A stretch of DNA of 64,000 nt, taken from Chitinophaga rupis (GTDB lineage Bacteria; Bacteroidota; Bacteroidia; Chitinophagales; Chitinophagaceae). Location of the stretch: contig NZ_FOBB01000008.1 in NCBI RefSeq assembly GCF_900109685.1, positions 186,001-250,000 of the forward strand, read 5' to 3'. The notes under the pieces were generated by a model. It had not been told where the DNA came from, searched no databases, and saw only the letters and a list, made by a program, of their open reading frames with translations. The position numbers and the translations under genes were made by a program. Positions 32,733-43,100 of the stretch are shown here, piece by piece; position 1 is the first letter of the stretch, and the number at the start of each line of letters is the position of its first letter.

Positions 32733-35135
32733 TTATTCCATCCTTAAGCTTTTAATAGGATTAGCGAGCGCCGCCTTAATGGCCTGAAAGCTCACGGTAC
32801 AAAGGGCAACCATGATCACCAGTCCTGCAGCAAAAGCAAACATTGCCCAGCTTAGTGTAATACGGTAAGGATAATTTTCCAGCCATTTATTTGCGGCAAA
32901 CCAGGCCAGGGGAACCGCAATCACCAGGGCAATGAGCACCAGCTTTACGAAGTCTTTTGAAAGAATGCCGGCAATGCTTTGAACAGATGCTCCCAGGACT
33001 TTCCTTATACCGATCTCCTTGGTGCGCTTTTCTGCAGATAAAACAGAGAGCCCGAACAGGCCGATGCAGGAAATAAAAATAGTCAGGATAGCGCCAAACA
33101 GGATGATCTGTTTCCACTTGGCTTCTGATTCATAGCTTTTCAGGTTTGCTTCATTCTTAAAGGTATAAGTATAGGGACTAAGTGGAAAGAATTGTTTAAA
33201 TGCTTTTTGAATATACTGAAGGCTTGCGGTGATTGTATTTGGCCTGATCTTGATGTAAAAGGTTCCATAGGGATTAGCATTTTTCATGGTGAAAAGCTGC
33301 GGCGTGATCTTTTGATTCAGTGCTGTAAAATGGTAATCTTTTACAACGCCTATCACCTGGTAAACTCTATTATTGTCAAAGTTAAAGATCACGGATCTTC
33401 CGATAGGGTTTTTCCATCCGGCCTGCTTTACAAATGCTTCATTGACCAGGATCGAATGAACAGAGTCAGACGGGAAATCAGCAGAAAAATTCCGACCCTG
33501 GAGCAGCGGGATCTTTAAGGTTTCGAGGTAGGATTCATCCACCGTCTCATACGCAAAGTAGTTGATGGAGGAATCATTTTCCAGCTTGGCAGCGGTACCC
33601 CACATGCCGCCATTCTTAGGTGCTACATGCTCAATACCGGGATACTTCAGCAGCTCCGCTTTAAACGCCGCGGCCTCTGCATGGGACATATTGTTTCTAT
33701 TGACCATCACGATATTGCTGTCATCATAACCAAGGGGTGTTTTGGTCAGGAAGCTGAACTGCGCATAAATAGTGAAAGTAGCAATGATCAGGAACGATGC
33801 CAGGGTAAACTGTAACACCACCAGCGATTTTTGCAGATAACTTTTGCCTTTCAGGTTAAACCTGCTGTAGAGCGTTTCAACAGGTCTGTAGCCGGATAAG
33901 ACCAGTGCCGGGTAAAATCCGGCAAGCAACCCTGTTATAATAAACAGGACCAGGTACCCGCTAACAAGTGTTCCATCCAGCAGATAGGTTAGTGATAGCC
34001 GCTTGTTGGCAAGCTCGTTAAAGAGAGGCAGTATGATCTGCGCCAGGAGAATGGCCATGGTAAAGGCCACTGCGCATAACAGGAAAGATTCGCCCAGAAA
34101 CTGTATCACCAGCTGCCGCCGGTCGCTTCCAACTACTTTGCGGATGCCTATTTCTTTTGCCCGTTTAACGGATCGCGCAACGGTCAGGTTCACAAAATTG
34201 ATGCATGCGATCAGCAGCACAAACAATGCAATAGATGAAAGGATGTAAGCGTACATCGGGTTGCTGGCGTTCTGCAGGCCATTTTGTGCCGGCAGCTCTG
34301 TACTCAGGTGCATTTCCCCGAAAGGCTGCAGGAAATAAGTATCCATCTGTGCATCCCCGCCAGTGCCGTACCTGGCATTCATGGTTTTGAAAGTCTCCGA
34401 AGCATCTCTTTCATAGAACCGCTGCATTTGGTTGGATACTGTTACCGGGCTGGCATGGTCATCTAACAGCACAAATGTATTCAGGTAATAGCTAAACCAG
34501 TTTTCGTTATTCTTTGCTTCTGCTGCTGTTTCTTTAAAGGGCAGCAGCATCTTGTATTGAATGGACGAGTTCTGCGGGCAGTTAGCCGTTACAGCGGTTA
34601 CTTTATAGGGTACAAAGGCGCTGTCTTCCCGCATCATCAGTATTTTGCCAACAGCATCCGCACTGCCAAATTGTTTTTTTGCCTCGTCTTTGGTAAGCAC
34701 TACCGAGTGGGGTTGTGTCAAACAGGTTTTCTTATCGCCATCGATCAAAGCAAAATTAAAGACCGAGAAAAAGTTGGAATCCACGCGCAGAAGCTCCCGG
34801 CTTTCCACCTCAGTACCTTTTTTAAAATCCTCGTTGCCGCTTACAACACGTACAAACGCCCGGATGCCCGTAACGTTCTGTGTGAACCGGGGACCTTGCA
34901 GCGGGCCTGTACTGGACTGTTTAGAGGCTACGCCGTTGTGTACGGATCTGGTAACGATCCTGTAAATATGGGAGCCGTTCGTATGGAACCGGTCAAAACT
35001 GACTTCATCTTTCACGTACAGTAAGATCAGCATGGCGCAGGCCAGGCCAATACTTAGCCCGGCTACGTTAATGAAAGCATATACTTTGTTGCGTGTAAGA
35101 TTGCGGATGGCAATTTTGAAATAATTCTTAAACAT
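32733..35135 (-). CDS. FtsX/MacB-like ABC transporter permease
   Basis: An 800-residue permease with two MacB-like halves. N-terminal helix (FINVAGLSIGLACAMLILLY), periplasmic domain (about 45-280), three helices beginning near residue 285 with KRAKEIGIRKVVGSDRRQL, then a second helix and periplasmic domain (about 425-670). A final helix triplet follows with KRTKEIGIRKVLGASVQSI. This duplicated layout is characteristic of Bacteroidetes FtsX permeases, which pair with a MacB-type ATPase; none is encoded next to it here. Transported substrates of such permeases are mostly unknown. Confidence 0.92.
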   Translation of the reverse strand: MFKNYFKIAIRNLTRNKVYAFINVAGLSIGLACAMLILLYVKDEVSFDRFHTNGSHIYRIVTRSVHNGVASKQSSTGPLQGPRFTQNVTGIRAFVRVVSGNEDFKKGTEVESRELLRVDSNFFSVFNFALIDGDKKTCLTQPHSVVLTKDEAKKQFGSADAVGKILMMREDSAFVPYKVTAVTANCPQNSSIQYKMLLPFKETAAEAKNNENWFSYYLNTFVLLDDHASPVTVSNQMQRFYERDASETFKTMNARYGTGGDAQMDTYFLQPFGEMHLSTELPAQNGLQNASNPMYAYILSSIALFVLLIACINFVNLTVARSVKRAKEIGIRKVVGSDRRQLVIQFLGESFLLCAVAFTMAILLAQIILPLFNELANKRLSLTYLLDGTLVSGYLVLFIITGLLAGFYPALVLSGYRPVETLYSRFNLKGKSYLQKSLVVLQFTLASFLIIATFTIYAQFSFLTKTPLGYDDSNIVMVNRNNMSHAEAAAFKAELLKYPGIEHVAPKNGGMWGTAAKLENDSSINYFAYETVDESYLETLKIPLLQGRNFSADFPSDSVHSILVNEAFVKQAGWKNPIGRSVIFNFDNNRVYQVIGVVKDYHFTALNQKITPQLFTMKNANPYGTFYIKIRPNTITASLQYIQKAFKQFFPLSPYTYTFKNEANLKSYESEAKWKQIILFGAILTIFISCIGLFGLSVLSAEKRTKEIGIRKVLGASVQSIAGILSKDFVKLVLIALVIAVPLAWFAANKWLENYPYRITLSWAMFAFAAGLVIMVALCTVSFQAIKAALANPIKSLRME

Positions 35136-35306
35136 AGGCTGAAAAAAACTTTACGGCTCAATGAATATACCAAAATAAAACCGGTTGATTTTCAATACAC
35201 TAAGAAGCATTACACCTGGAAATATGTTCGGTTACGGACAGGGGTGTACGATCCCGGACCGCCTGAAACGGCATTTGCATGCCGGCCCAAGGATAAATAA
35301 AATATG

Positions 35307-35314
35307 TAACTTTG
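35307..35314 (+). promoter_or_regulatory. Candidate -7 promoter element (TAACTTTG) for the methyltransferase gene
   Basis: TAACTTTG matches TAnnTTTG exactly, 23 bp before the ATG at 35337. The nearest TTTG upstream (35274-35277) is farther than the usual -33 spacing. Confidence 0.5.
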
Positions 35315-35336
35315 TTGCAAAAAATAAAACAGGATC

Positions 35337-35972
35337 ATGGCAGATAATACCGCTAAGCCAGAGTTTTGGGAAGCAGCCTTTAATGAAAAACATGAAATGT
35401 GGGGCTTTGAGCCGGCAAAATCTGCCGTGTTAACGAAGGATCTTTTTGTGAGGGAATCTGTAAAAAACATCCTGATCCCAGGTATCGGTTATGGACGGAA
35501 TGCGCAGATCTTCATAAACAATGGAATAGCTGTAACAGGGATCGAAATCTCAAAAACAGCCATTGAAATGGCGGGAAAGCATTATGGCGCAAATATGATC
35601 ATACATCATGGCTCTGTAACAGATATGCCTTTTGATAACAACAAGTATGATGGCATATTTTGCTATGCTTTGATTCATTTGCTGGATAGCAGTGAAAGGC
35701 TGAAACTGATCCATGACTGTTATAACCAGCTTTCGGAAAATGGATACATGGTTTTCACCGTTATTTCAAAAGACGCTCATACCTACGGGCAGGGCACATT
35801 GCTTAGTAAGGACCGTTATGAAATGTTTGGGGGCGTTAAAATGTTCTTTTATGATGTAGCATCCATCCATGCGGAATTTGACAGCGCCGGATTATTTGAG
35901 ATCACGGAGATCACTGAAAACTATCCCTTCTTTTTAATTAAATGCAGAAAAGGTGCTAAAGGCGGCCATTAA
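35337..35972 (+). CDS. Class I SAM-dependent methyltransferase
   Basis: A 211-residue Rossmann-fold methyltransferase. Motif I is ILIPGIGYGRNA (about 47-58), the acidic end of strand 2 is TGIEIS, and motif II/III are seen in HHGSVTDMPFDNNKYDGIFC. The front end, PEFWEAAFNEKHEMWGFEP, resembles small-molecule methyltransferases of the tellurite/thiopurine type, but the substrate cannot be assigned. It is monocistronic with its own promoter element, 201 bp from the divergent permease gene. Confidence 0.85.
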   Translation: MADNTAKPEFWEAAFNEKHEMWGFEPAKSAVLTKDLFVRESVKNILIPGIGYGRNAQIFINNGIAVTGIEISKTAIEMAGKHYGANMIIHHGSVTDMPFDNNKYDGIFCYALIHLLDSSERLKLIHDCYNQLSENGYMVFTVISKDAHTYGQGTLLSKDRYEMFGGVKMFFYDVASIHAEFDSAGLFEITEITENYPFFLIKCRKGAKGGH

Positions 35973-36071
35973 GATTTGGCAATGTTCAAAAATAAATGAA
36001 AATTGCTTCAAAGCTTATGCCTAAAGAAACATTTAAAATGCATAACTTATCCTTCCGTTTTTAGATCCCCT

Positions 36072-36087
36072 TTTTTAACCGCACAAC
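36072..36087. repeat. 16-bp direct repeat, copy 1 (before the VOC gene)
   Basis: TTTTTAACCGCACAAC ends 9 bp before the VOC start codon. An exact second copy lies at 36512-36527, upstream of the next gene. Confidence 0.55.
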
Positions 36088-36096
36088 AAATTTAAT

Positions 36097-36501
36097 ATGG
36101 CAAAAGTAACAGGCCTTGGTGGCGTATTTTTTAAATGCGATAACCCGAAAGGCATGAATGAATGGTACGCCAAAAACCTTGGGCTGCCTACCAGCGAATA
36201 CGGAACAACCTTTGAGTGGCGGGAGGCCGGTGATCCTTCTAAAAAAGGATCTACCACCTGGAGTACATTTCCGCAGGATACCAAGTATTTCAATCCCTCA
36301 GCCAAACCATTTATGATCAACTACCGGGTGGATGATCTCGTTGCGCTGGTAGAGGAGCTGAAAAAGAACAACGTAACCATTGTTGATGAGATCGTGGACT
36401 ATGAATATGGCAAATTCGTTCATGTGCTTGATCCGGAAGGGAACATTATTGAGCTTTGGGAACCCAAAGAAGATACGGATCAGGATAAGGCTGTAGAGTA
36501 A
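36097..36501 (+). CDS. VOC-family (glyoxalase/dioxygenase-like) protein
   Basis: A 134-residue protein with the paired beta-alpha-beta-beta-beta VOC fold. First half: TGLGGVFFKCDNPKGMNEWY and KNLGLPTSEYG. Second half: NYRVDDLVALVEELKKNN and VHVLDPEGNIIELWEPKE, where the Glu of IIELWEP is the usual metal ligand. The first-half metal histidine is replaced in GVFFKC, so metal binding or catalysis is uncertain. It sits just before an SDR gene; a shared 16-bp leader motif suggests linked control. Confidence 0.83.
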   Translation: MAKVTGLGGVFFKCDNPKGMNEWYAKNLGLPTSEYGTTFEWREAGDPSKKGSTTWSTFPQDTKYFNPSAKPFMINYRVDDLVALVEELKKNNVTIVDEIVDYEYGKFVHVLDPEGNIIELWEPKEDTDQDKAVE

Positions 36502-36511
36502 ACCGGCCGGC

Positions 36512-36527
36512 TTTTTAACCGCACAAC
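36512..36527. repeat. 16-bp direct repeat, copy 2 (before the SDR gene)
   Basis: Exact copy of TTTTTAACCGCACAAC at 36072-36087. The sequence after it (CCGTTGAATAT) is also similar to that after copy 1 (AAATTTAATAT), so part of the VOC leader may have been duplicated. Confidence 0.55.
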
Positions 36528-36650
36528 CCGTTGAATATATTGTCTCTGTCCAAGCCCCATCCATTTCAGAGAAATGTATAAGTTTTGCCGTTAAATGTTC
36601 AAGTGCAGGAAGAACGGTTGAAGGAACTTTGTGTTATAAAATTTATAATC

Positions 36651-37418
36651 ATGAACACAAAGGATCAGCAATCAAAGATCGTTCTGGTAACCGGTGGCAG
36701 CCGGGGGATCGGGAAAAGCATTGCATTAAATGCAGCTAAACGTAACCTGGGCGTAATCCTCACCTACAACAACAACCCGGAACAGGGGCAGGCTGTAGCG
36801 GATACTATCAACCGGAATGGTGGTAAGGCAGTGGCTTTACAAATGGATGCAGCTAAGATCAGCTCCATCAGCGATTTTGCCGGCCAGGTATTGCAGGCGC
36901 TTAAGAAAGAATGGAACCGGGACAGCTTCGACTATCTTGTAAATAATGCAGGGATAGCCCAGCGCACGCTCATCAAAGACACCACGGAGGCGATCTTCGA
37001 CGAGCTGGTAAACGTAAATTTAAAAGGTGTTTTTTTTCTTACTCAAAAACTGATCCCTTTGATGGTGGATGGCGGTCAGGTTATTAATATCTCATCCGGG
37101 CTTGCCCGCTTCGCCTTTCCAGGTGTTGCAGTGTATGGCTCGCTCAAAGCTGCGCTGGAAGGGTTGACCAGGTATTTTGCCAAAGAATATGCGGAACGGA
37201 AGATCCGTTTCAACAGTGTGGCCCCAGGGGCAATTGATACGGAATTTGGCGGAGGAAAAGGGGATGAAAGCCACCGTCAGCAAATTGCCGGTATGACAGC
37301 ACTGGGCCGCCTCGGTGAAGCGGATGATGTGGGGGCTTTTGTTGCATCGCTGCTTTCAGACGACAGCCGCTTTGTAAATGCACAACGGATCGAAGTAAGT
37401 GGCGGCATTGTTATCTGA
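36651..37418 (+). CDS. Short-chain dehydrogenase/reductase (SDR)
   Basis: A 255-residue NAD(P)-dependent oxidoreductase. VTGGSRGIGKSI is the TGxxxGxG cofactor motif, LVNNAG the structural motif, and Ser149, Tyr162 and Lys166 (NISSG, YGSLKAA) the catalytic set. The C-terminus ends SGGIVI as in classical SDRs. I use the ATG at 36651 (MNTKDQQSK); the frame extends upstream to 36585, but those residues lack SDR character. Substrate unknown. A stem-loop follows the stop codon, and an AraC regulator lies 91 bp downstream. Confidence 0.9.
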   Translation: MNTKDQQSKIVLVTGGSRGIGKSIALNAAKRNLGVILTYNNNPEQGQAVADTINRNGGKAVALQMDAAKISSISDFAGQVLQALKKEWNRDSFDYLVNNAGIAQRTLIKDTTEAIFDELVNVNLKGVFFLTQKLIPLMVDGGQVINISSGLARFAFPGVAVYGSLKAALEGLTRYFAKEYAERKIRFNSVAPGAIDTEFGGGKGDESHRQQIAGMTALGRLGEADDVGAFVASLLSDDSRFVNAQRIEVSGGIVI

Positions 37419-37426
37419 TCATTCAT

Positions 37427-37445
37427 GGGGGCAGCAAATGCCCCC
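37427..37445 (+). terminator. Possible terminator hairpin after the SDR gene
   Basis: GGGGGCA, a 5-nt loop, TGCCCCC: a strong 7-bp GC stem 8 bp after the stop codon. There is no U-tract directly after it, although a T6 run occurs about 30 bp downstream. It would lie in the 5' region of the AraC gene. Confidence 0.4.
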
Positions 37446-37509
37446 TGTATTGGCGCCATGCTGCAGGCAAACGCCCTTTTTTGTAAATTTACCAACTCAA
37501 TTTCCTCCA

Positions 37510-38403
37510 ATGGAATATATCGATATAGAATCGATTTCGGAGCTGCACGACTTCTTTCATTACGATAAGCCGCTGCACCCGTTAATAAGCGTGATAGACC
37601 TGGCCAAAGTGGACCGCTCGCACCGGAGGGAAGGCGATGCGTACCGCTTGAATTTATATTCCATTGCCTGTAAAAAAATAGAAGGCTCCTTTAAGTACGG
37701 ACGCACCTCCTACGATTTTTCAGAAGGTTCCTTGATGTTCACCGCCCCGCACCAGGTTTTATCACCCGGAATTGAAAACAAGGTGGAAGGCTGGGCAATT
37801 TATATCCACCCGGATTTTCTGCACGCAAACAGCAGGGGACAAAAGCTAACCGCATATTCGTTTTTTGGTTATGATACCAACGAGTGCCTGCATATTTCAG
37901 ATGCTGAGAAAAATGTGCTGGAAGATTGCCTGCAAAATATCAGGCGGGAGATCTCGATGAACCTGGATACCCATTCACACAATCTTATCCTGACGAATCT
38001 TGAATTGATGTTATCGTACTGCTCCAGGTTCTATGACCGTCAGTTCCTTACAAGAGCAAAGGCCGGCAATGATATTACAGAGAAATTTGAGCGGCTGCTG
38101 AACGATTATTTCGCACAGGAAACACCCATTGAATCAGGGATCCCGGATGTAAAATATTTCGCCTCGCGCCTTAATCTCTCTCCAAATTATTTGTCCGATC
38201 TGTTAAGCAAATACACCGGTAAGTCAACGCAGGAGCATATTCACCTGAAATTGATAGACAAAGCAAAATCTTTGTTATGGAGCACCCAAAGCTCCATCGC
38301 AGAAATAGCTTACGATCTGGGCTTTGAACATCCGTCTCACTTCACAAAATTATTCAAATCCAGAACAGGTTATTCGCCGCGGGCATTCCGGAATTTGAAT
38401 TGA
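37510..38403 (+). CDS. AraC-family transcriptional regulator
   Basis: A 297-residue regulator. The N-terminal ~170 residues form a cupin-like sensor (FSEGSLMFTAPHQVLSPG). The C-terminal pair of helix-turn-helix motifs is seen in FASRLNLSPNYLSDLLSKYT and IAEIAYDLGFEHPSHFTKLF. I start at the ATG at 37510 (MEYIDIESI), because the longer frame from 37399 overlaps the SDR gene and the hairpin. AraC-SDR pairs of this kind often work together, with the regulator controlling the SDR gene; that is an inference here. Confidence 0.88.
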   Translation: MEYIDIESISELHDFFHYDKPLHPLISVIDLAKVDRSHRREGDAYRLNLYSIACKKIEGSFKYGRTSYDFSEGSLMFTAPHQVLSPGIENKVEGWAIYIHPDFLHANSRGQKLTAYSFFGYDTNECLHISDAEKNVLEDCLQNIRREISMNLDTHSHNLILTNLELMLSYCSRFYDRQFLTRAKAGNDITEKFERLLNDYFAQETPIESGIPDVKYFASRLNLSPNYLSDLLSKYTGKSTQEHIHLKLIDKAKSLLWSTQSSIAEIAYDLGFEHPSHFTKLFKSRTGYSPRAFRNLN

Positions 38404-38434
38404 GGCAGGGTAGGAACTTGCATCAGCTTTCCCA

Positions 38435-38977
38435 TCAGTCCGTTCCCCTTCTATTTTCCCCGTACTTTGAAACGTCAACAGGCTTATCCTTTGTTTGGTC
38501 GCGCTTACCCACATAAGTGATCATTAGGGAAACAAATGATGCCACGCTGAAGTTTATGAGGAGCGCATTAATGCAAACCATAAAAAGCCAGCCTGCCGGA
38601 CGATCCATGGACGCGTTGGAAGGGGCGTTCGTTAATGCATCCGTTGAAGGTGCAGTAGAGAAAATATTGGGATGAAAACTAAGCATCAGCAGTGCCCCAA
38701 GAACAACTGAAAGCAGGGTGCCTACCGCCGTTGCGATATGAGCGGACCCGGACATTGCCACGGCTCTTTCTTTTTGATACGGCTGTTTTAAAAGTTTCAG
38801 ATTATATAAAAGGATGGGGATAGAAAATGCCACATTTCCGATATATAAAAGATAGGAGCTTTTATAATCGTCGTCCTTTAAATGGTAAAATAGAAATACC
38901 AGGTAAAAAAGAGCTGCCATGCCACCATATATAAGATAGTCTTTCAGATGTTGTTTGTTAATGAACGGGTTTTTCAT
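38435..38977 (-). CDS. Hypothetical four-helix membrane protein
   Basis: A 180-residue protein with four hydrophobic helices (about 13-30, 40-57, 76-97, 127-150). A polar loop with many Ser, Thr and Asn (PNIFSTAPSTDALTNAPSNA) precedes the fourth helix, and the tail is charged. I do not recognise the family. It converges with the AraC gene (31 bp apart). No partner gene is obvious. Confidence 0.6.
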   Translation of the reverse strand: MKNPFINKQHLKDYLIYGGMAALFYLVFLFYHLKDDDYKSSYLLYIGNVAFSIPILLYNLKLLKQPYQKERAVAMSGSAHIATAVGTLLSVVLGALLMLSFHPNIFSTAPSTDALTNAPSNASMDRPAGWLFMVCINALLINFSVASFVSLMITYVGKRDQTKDKPVDVSKYGENRRGTD

Positions 38978-39064
38978 CTTTTTTTTAATGTTCAGGGGAA
39001 ATATTGTGCCAGCAGGCGTCCGGCTGCTACATAGAATGCAGGCAAAGTTCTTTACCCGGTTTTA

Positions 39065-39102
39065 TGTTTCTTTTTTGTGAAAGACGTGTCTGTAAAGAAA
39101 CA
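39065..39102. repeat. 9-bp inverted repeat between two minus-strand genes
   Basis: TGTTTCTTT (39065-39073) and AAAGAAACA (39094-39102) are inverted copies 20 bp apart, in the 187-bp gap upstream of the membrane-protein gene. It may be a weak terminator for the DUF1080 gene or an operator. Confidence 0.3.
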
Positions 39103-39164
39103 CTTCTGTAGAGCGTTTACACGTTACGTTCTTCCAATGCCGGGAGTACAGGCCGAACACCCTG

Positions 39165-39971
39165 TTAGCGTGCAGGTGGAGTACCCTCCAGGTTCAGGAT
39201 CATAACATTCCTGAAATCGATCGGCTGTCCCTCGCTCTGCAAGGCAATATATCCTTTCGAGAGCAGCTTCCCGTCCTGCTTCTGTTTTGGGTCATACCGG
39301 TTCACCACCGGCCCGCCTATTTGCGGTTTGGAATATTGAAGTACCGTATCCCCGTTAATAATGTGCGTGATCAGCGAATCGCCTAACACGATCAGCTCTA
39401 CCTTTATCCATTCATCTTTATCATAGGTCTTTGAGCTGGAGTTGATGCAGTGCCGGGTATCCAGCTTGCCCTGGTATACGATATGTGTGCCGGGGGAGCA
39501 CATATTGCCGGTGGGTCTGGGCTTTCCATCACCCAGCCCCGCTAAGAACTGCATTTCAATAGAAATTGGCCAGTCCTGTTCTTTGGGTATGGTCCGCGGG
39601 TCCTGGGAATGATACATTACCCCGCTGTTAAGTTCCGTATAGGAAGGCGCCGTTTTACACCATTCACCCACAAAGCGGTATTCCAGTTTAAGATGGTAGT
39701 GGGAGAAAGGGGTTTTATAATACAGGTGGCCAAACTGGTCATTGAAATTTCCATATTGATCATAACGCACCTGTATCATGCTGTCCTGCACCCGGAAGGT
39801 ATTGCCGAAGTTATCACCCGTTTCATGGTGATGGATCTTTACTATCCAGTCATTAATATCCGTACCATTAAATAGCGGTATCCATTGTTGTTCCTGGGCC
39901 TGCGCGGCAGGATGAAAAATAATTACCAGCAGCAGGAAAGCCAGTGTGCGGGGAAGTTGCTTGTTGATCAT
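39165..39971 (-). CDS. DUF1080 (3-keto-disaccharide hydrolase-like) secreted protein
   Basis: A 268-residue exported protein with the concanavalin-like DUF1080 fold. It has a signal peptide (LAFLLLVIIFHPAAQAQ), then the characteristic WIPLFNGTDINDWIVK opening. HLYYKTPFSHYHLKLEYRF and the closing YIALQSEGQPIDFRNVMIL block follow. Some family members hydrolyse 3-keto-glycosides; others have no known activity. I use the ATG at 39971, since the upstream 16 residues of the longer frame would precede the signal peptide. It is monocistronic, divergent from the sensor-kinase gene. Confidence 0.87.
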   Translation of the reverse strand: MINKQLPRTLAFLLLVIIFHPAAQAQEQQWIPLFNGTDINDWIVKIHHHETGDNFGNTFRVQDSMIQVRYDQYGNFNDQFGHLYYKTPFSHYHLKLEYRFVGEWCKTAPSYTELNSGVMYHSQDPRTIPKEQDWPISIEMQFLAGLGDGKPRPTGNMCSPGTHIVYQGKLDTRHCINSSSKTYDKDEWIKVELIVLGDSLITHIINGDTVLQYSKPQIGGPVVNRYDPKQKQDGKLLSKGYIALQSEGQPIDFRNVMILNLEGTPPAR

Positions 39972-40121
39972 AACGGAAAATATTAGTAAAAGGTTGCCAT
40001 TCAACCAGATGGGAATCAATATACAACTATCGTATCATTAAAGCTACGTAGTCTTGTTCTATATTTAGGGGTCATATGTTAGTCGTACCGGCAACATGAT
40101 TGAAAATCCTATGACCCAGCA

Positions 40122-43100
40122 ATGTTACGTTTAGCCAAGCCTGTTAATCTAGCCGTATTTTTATTATTACTTTGTCATAACCCGGCCTTTGCCAGGCTGG
40201 ATACCGTTCATTATCATCTGCAGCATTTTACGGATGAGAACGGCCTTCCTCAGAATAGCGTAAAGTTCATTGCAGCGGACAAAGCCGGATATGTGTGGCT
40301 GGCAACCGAAAATGGGCTGGTACGTTTAGAGAGTGGCCATTATATCAGGAATTTTAATAAGAACGAGCTGGATATTTCTTCCAGCCGGATCAGCTTCCTT
40401 TATTCAGCTCCCGGTGATAATGAATTGTTTGCCCTCACAGAATTTCATCAGCTGATCGGTATCAGCTGCGGTAAGGCTACGGTGCAGCAGGATATAGCTG
40501 CAAATGCAAGCGCAGACGCAGAACTGATCTATAAAGAGGGAGCAGATACTTACCCTGTTATCGGGTTGCCAAATTTATATGAGAAGAATATCCGGGCAGG
40601 CCGGTACCTGATCCCTGTAAAAAGAAATAGCTTTTTTCTAATCCGTAAGGACAGTATTGACTTTATAGCGGAGCATCAGCAGCAGTTCCGTGTAGCCTTC
40701 CATTATACCAGCCCCTGGAGTTTTTTTTCAATGAAAGGACAGTTATATTATTTAAATGCCTCGGGTGAAGTGATGGTGTTTAACGGACAGAATGTAAAAA
40801 CCGTATCGTTTACGGGCGATATCCTGCAGAACCCCGGCTACAGGAGCCGCCGCCGTTATTTAAAGTTATACTGGAATTTTGCGGCAGAACAAACTTTTGT
40901 TTACCTGGATGAGCATTGTTATGTGCTGCGGCGCATGCCGGATGGCAGCTTACATACCAGGCTGGTGGTGAATGGTTTTGATTTTGTATCAAACAGGATC
41001 ATGTCTGTTTATTACGATGCAGCGCATGAACGGGCTTTTCTCGGCAGCGTTACCAGGGGACTATATGTTTTTACCCGGCAGCCTTTTAATGTGCTGAGTG
41101 GTGAGCAGAACTCTGATGACGAAGTTTATTATGCCCAGGCGGAGCTTGATGAAAACCAGGTATTAACGGCACAGGGCATGCTCTTTGATTCAGCCGGCCG
41201 CAGCTCCTTGTTTGGGCAGATCCACGCCCGGAGCTTCACCGATGGCAGGTACAGCATGGTTGTAGACAGTTTGGAGAATGTATGGTATAAGAATGAACAA
41301 ATGCTGTATAAATTTAACAGTAAAGGACGGTTGCAGTGGCAGTGGGAGGGCCCTTCGCCCATTAACCAGCTATATATGGGAAAAGATGGCCGCCTTTGGA
41401 TAGGTACCAAAACAGCGGGACTCTACCGTTTAGCTCCGGCAGCGCCGGAGCAGGCGCCGGAGCTGGTGGCTGAACAGCTGGTAAATGCATCCTACCTGCA
41501 GCAGGAGACCGCAGATCTGCTATGGATGGGTAACAAAAGAGGCCTTTACCGGCTGCATATTTCCTCCCGCAGTATTGATACTATCAAAGAACTCAATGGT
41601 AAACATATTCGCAGCTTAAACATCCCGCGCCCCGGTGAAGTTTGGATTACCACCTATGACGATGGGTTTTTTCTGTACCGGCAAAACCGCTTGCACCTGT
41701 TTCCGCTGGATCAGCATAAATATCTTCAAACGGTACATTGCCTGGTAGAAGACGATAAAGGGTATTACTGGATCACTACCAATAAGGGCCTTTTTCAGGC
41801 AGCGCGAAAAGATCTGCTGGCTTATGCTGATAAACAGCAGTCGTACGTCTACTATCTGTACTATGGGAAAGACAGGGGATTTAAAACGAATGAATTTAAC
41901 GGCGGTTGTGAACCCTGTGGGGTGAAATGGAGTAACGGAAATATTTCCTTCCCATCCATGGATGGGTTGGTGTACTTTGCCCCCAACCGCATAAGCGCCG
42001 AGCTGCCGGATAAGGAGCTGTATATTGAGGAAGCAGTGCTGAACGGTGAGCTGGTTCCTCTTGGTGATTCACTGGTATTGCCAAATACCTTTCAGCAGCT
42101 GAAATTAAGTGTAAGTACGCCTTATTTCGGAGATGCAGCCAACCTGCAGCTAAGCTATGCACTGGTAGAAGCATCGCAAAAGGATAGCGCAGTATGGCTG
42201 CCCCTTGGCAATGATCATACCCTTTCATTTTCAACACTCCCTTCCGGTACTTACCAGCTGCGCATCCGGAAAATAAACGGCTTTGGGAAAAATAATTATA
42301 CGGAGAAAGTATTACTGATCACGGTGCAGCCGGCCTATTATGAAACAGTTTGGTTCCGTTTGCTGGTGGTGCTGGGGTTAGTAATAGCCTTTGCTGTTTA
42401 TACCAGGTTACGCACGTACAAGATAAAGCAGCAGAACCGGGTGCTGGAAACCCGGGTAACCGAACGCACTGCAGAGCTGCAAACCATTCTGGCATCCCTG
42501 GCTGCATCCGAGAAAAAGTTACGCCGCCAGGCACGCACACAGGAACGCTTAATGGCATCCATTACCCATGACATTAAAACTCCTATGAAGTATCTGATGA
42601 TGTTAGCCGGCAACATGTCGTGGAAAGACAAAGAGACGCTGGCCCCGGAAATGATGACAAAAAGCGCCAGGGCTATTTACGACACCTCTTACCGTATGTA
42701 CTACCTGCTGGAAAACCTCATTCAGTATATAAGAACACATATCAAGAACGGAACTACAGTGCCTGAAGAAGTTGACCTGCATGAGCTGCTTGAAGAAAAA
42801 ATAGATATTTTTCATAGCATTGCATTGTCCCGCTCTACCAGCATTGTGAACAACGTGCCACCGGATCTGCAATTCCAGGCCGACTACCAGGTGCTGGGAG
42901 TAGTGATTCATAATTTACTGGACAACGCAGTAAAGAACACGGTGGACGGAGTGATCAGGCTTTCCGCAGTGAATGGTAACGGAATGGTATCTATTATAGT
43001 GGAAGATGCCGGAACAGGGCTGCCGCCGTCGTTACTGGACTGGATCAATGGCTACCATGGTTTAAACGGGAACGAAGCTTCACCTATGCATAGCGGTATC

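Noticed and set aside
37399..37509. Upstream extension of the second AraC regulator overlapping the SDR gene
   Set aside because: The extension overlaps the SDR stop and a GC-rich hairpin and has no AraC-like sequence.
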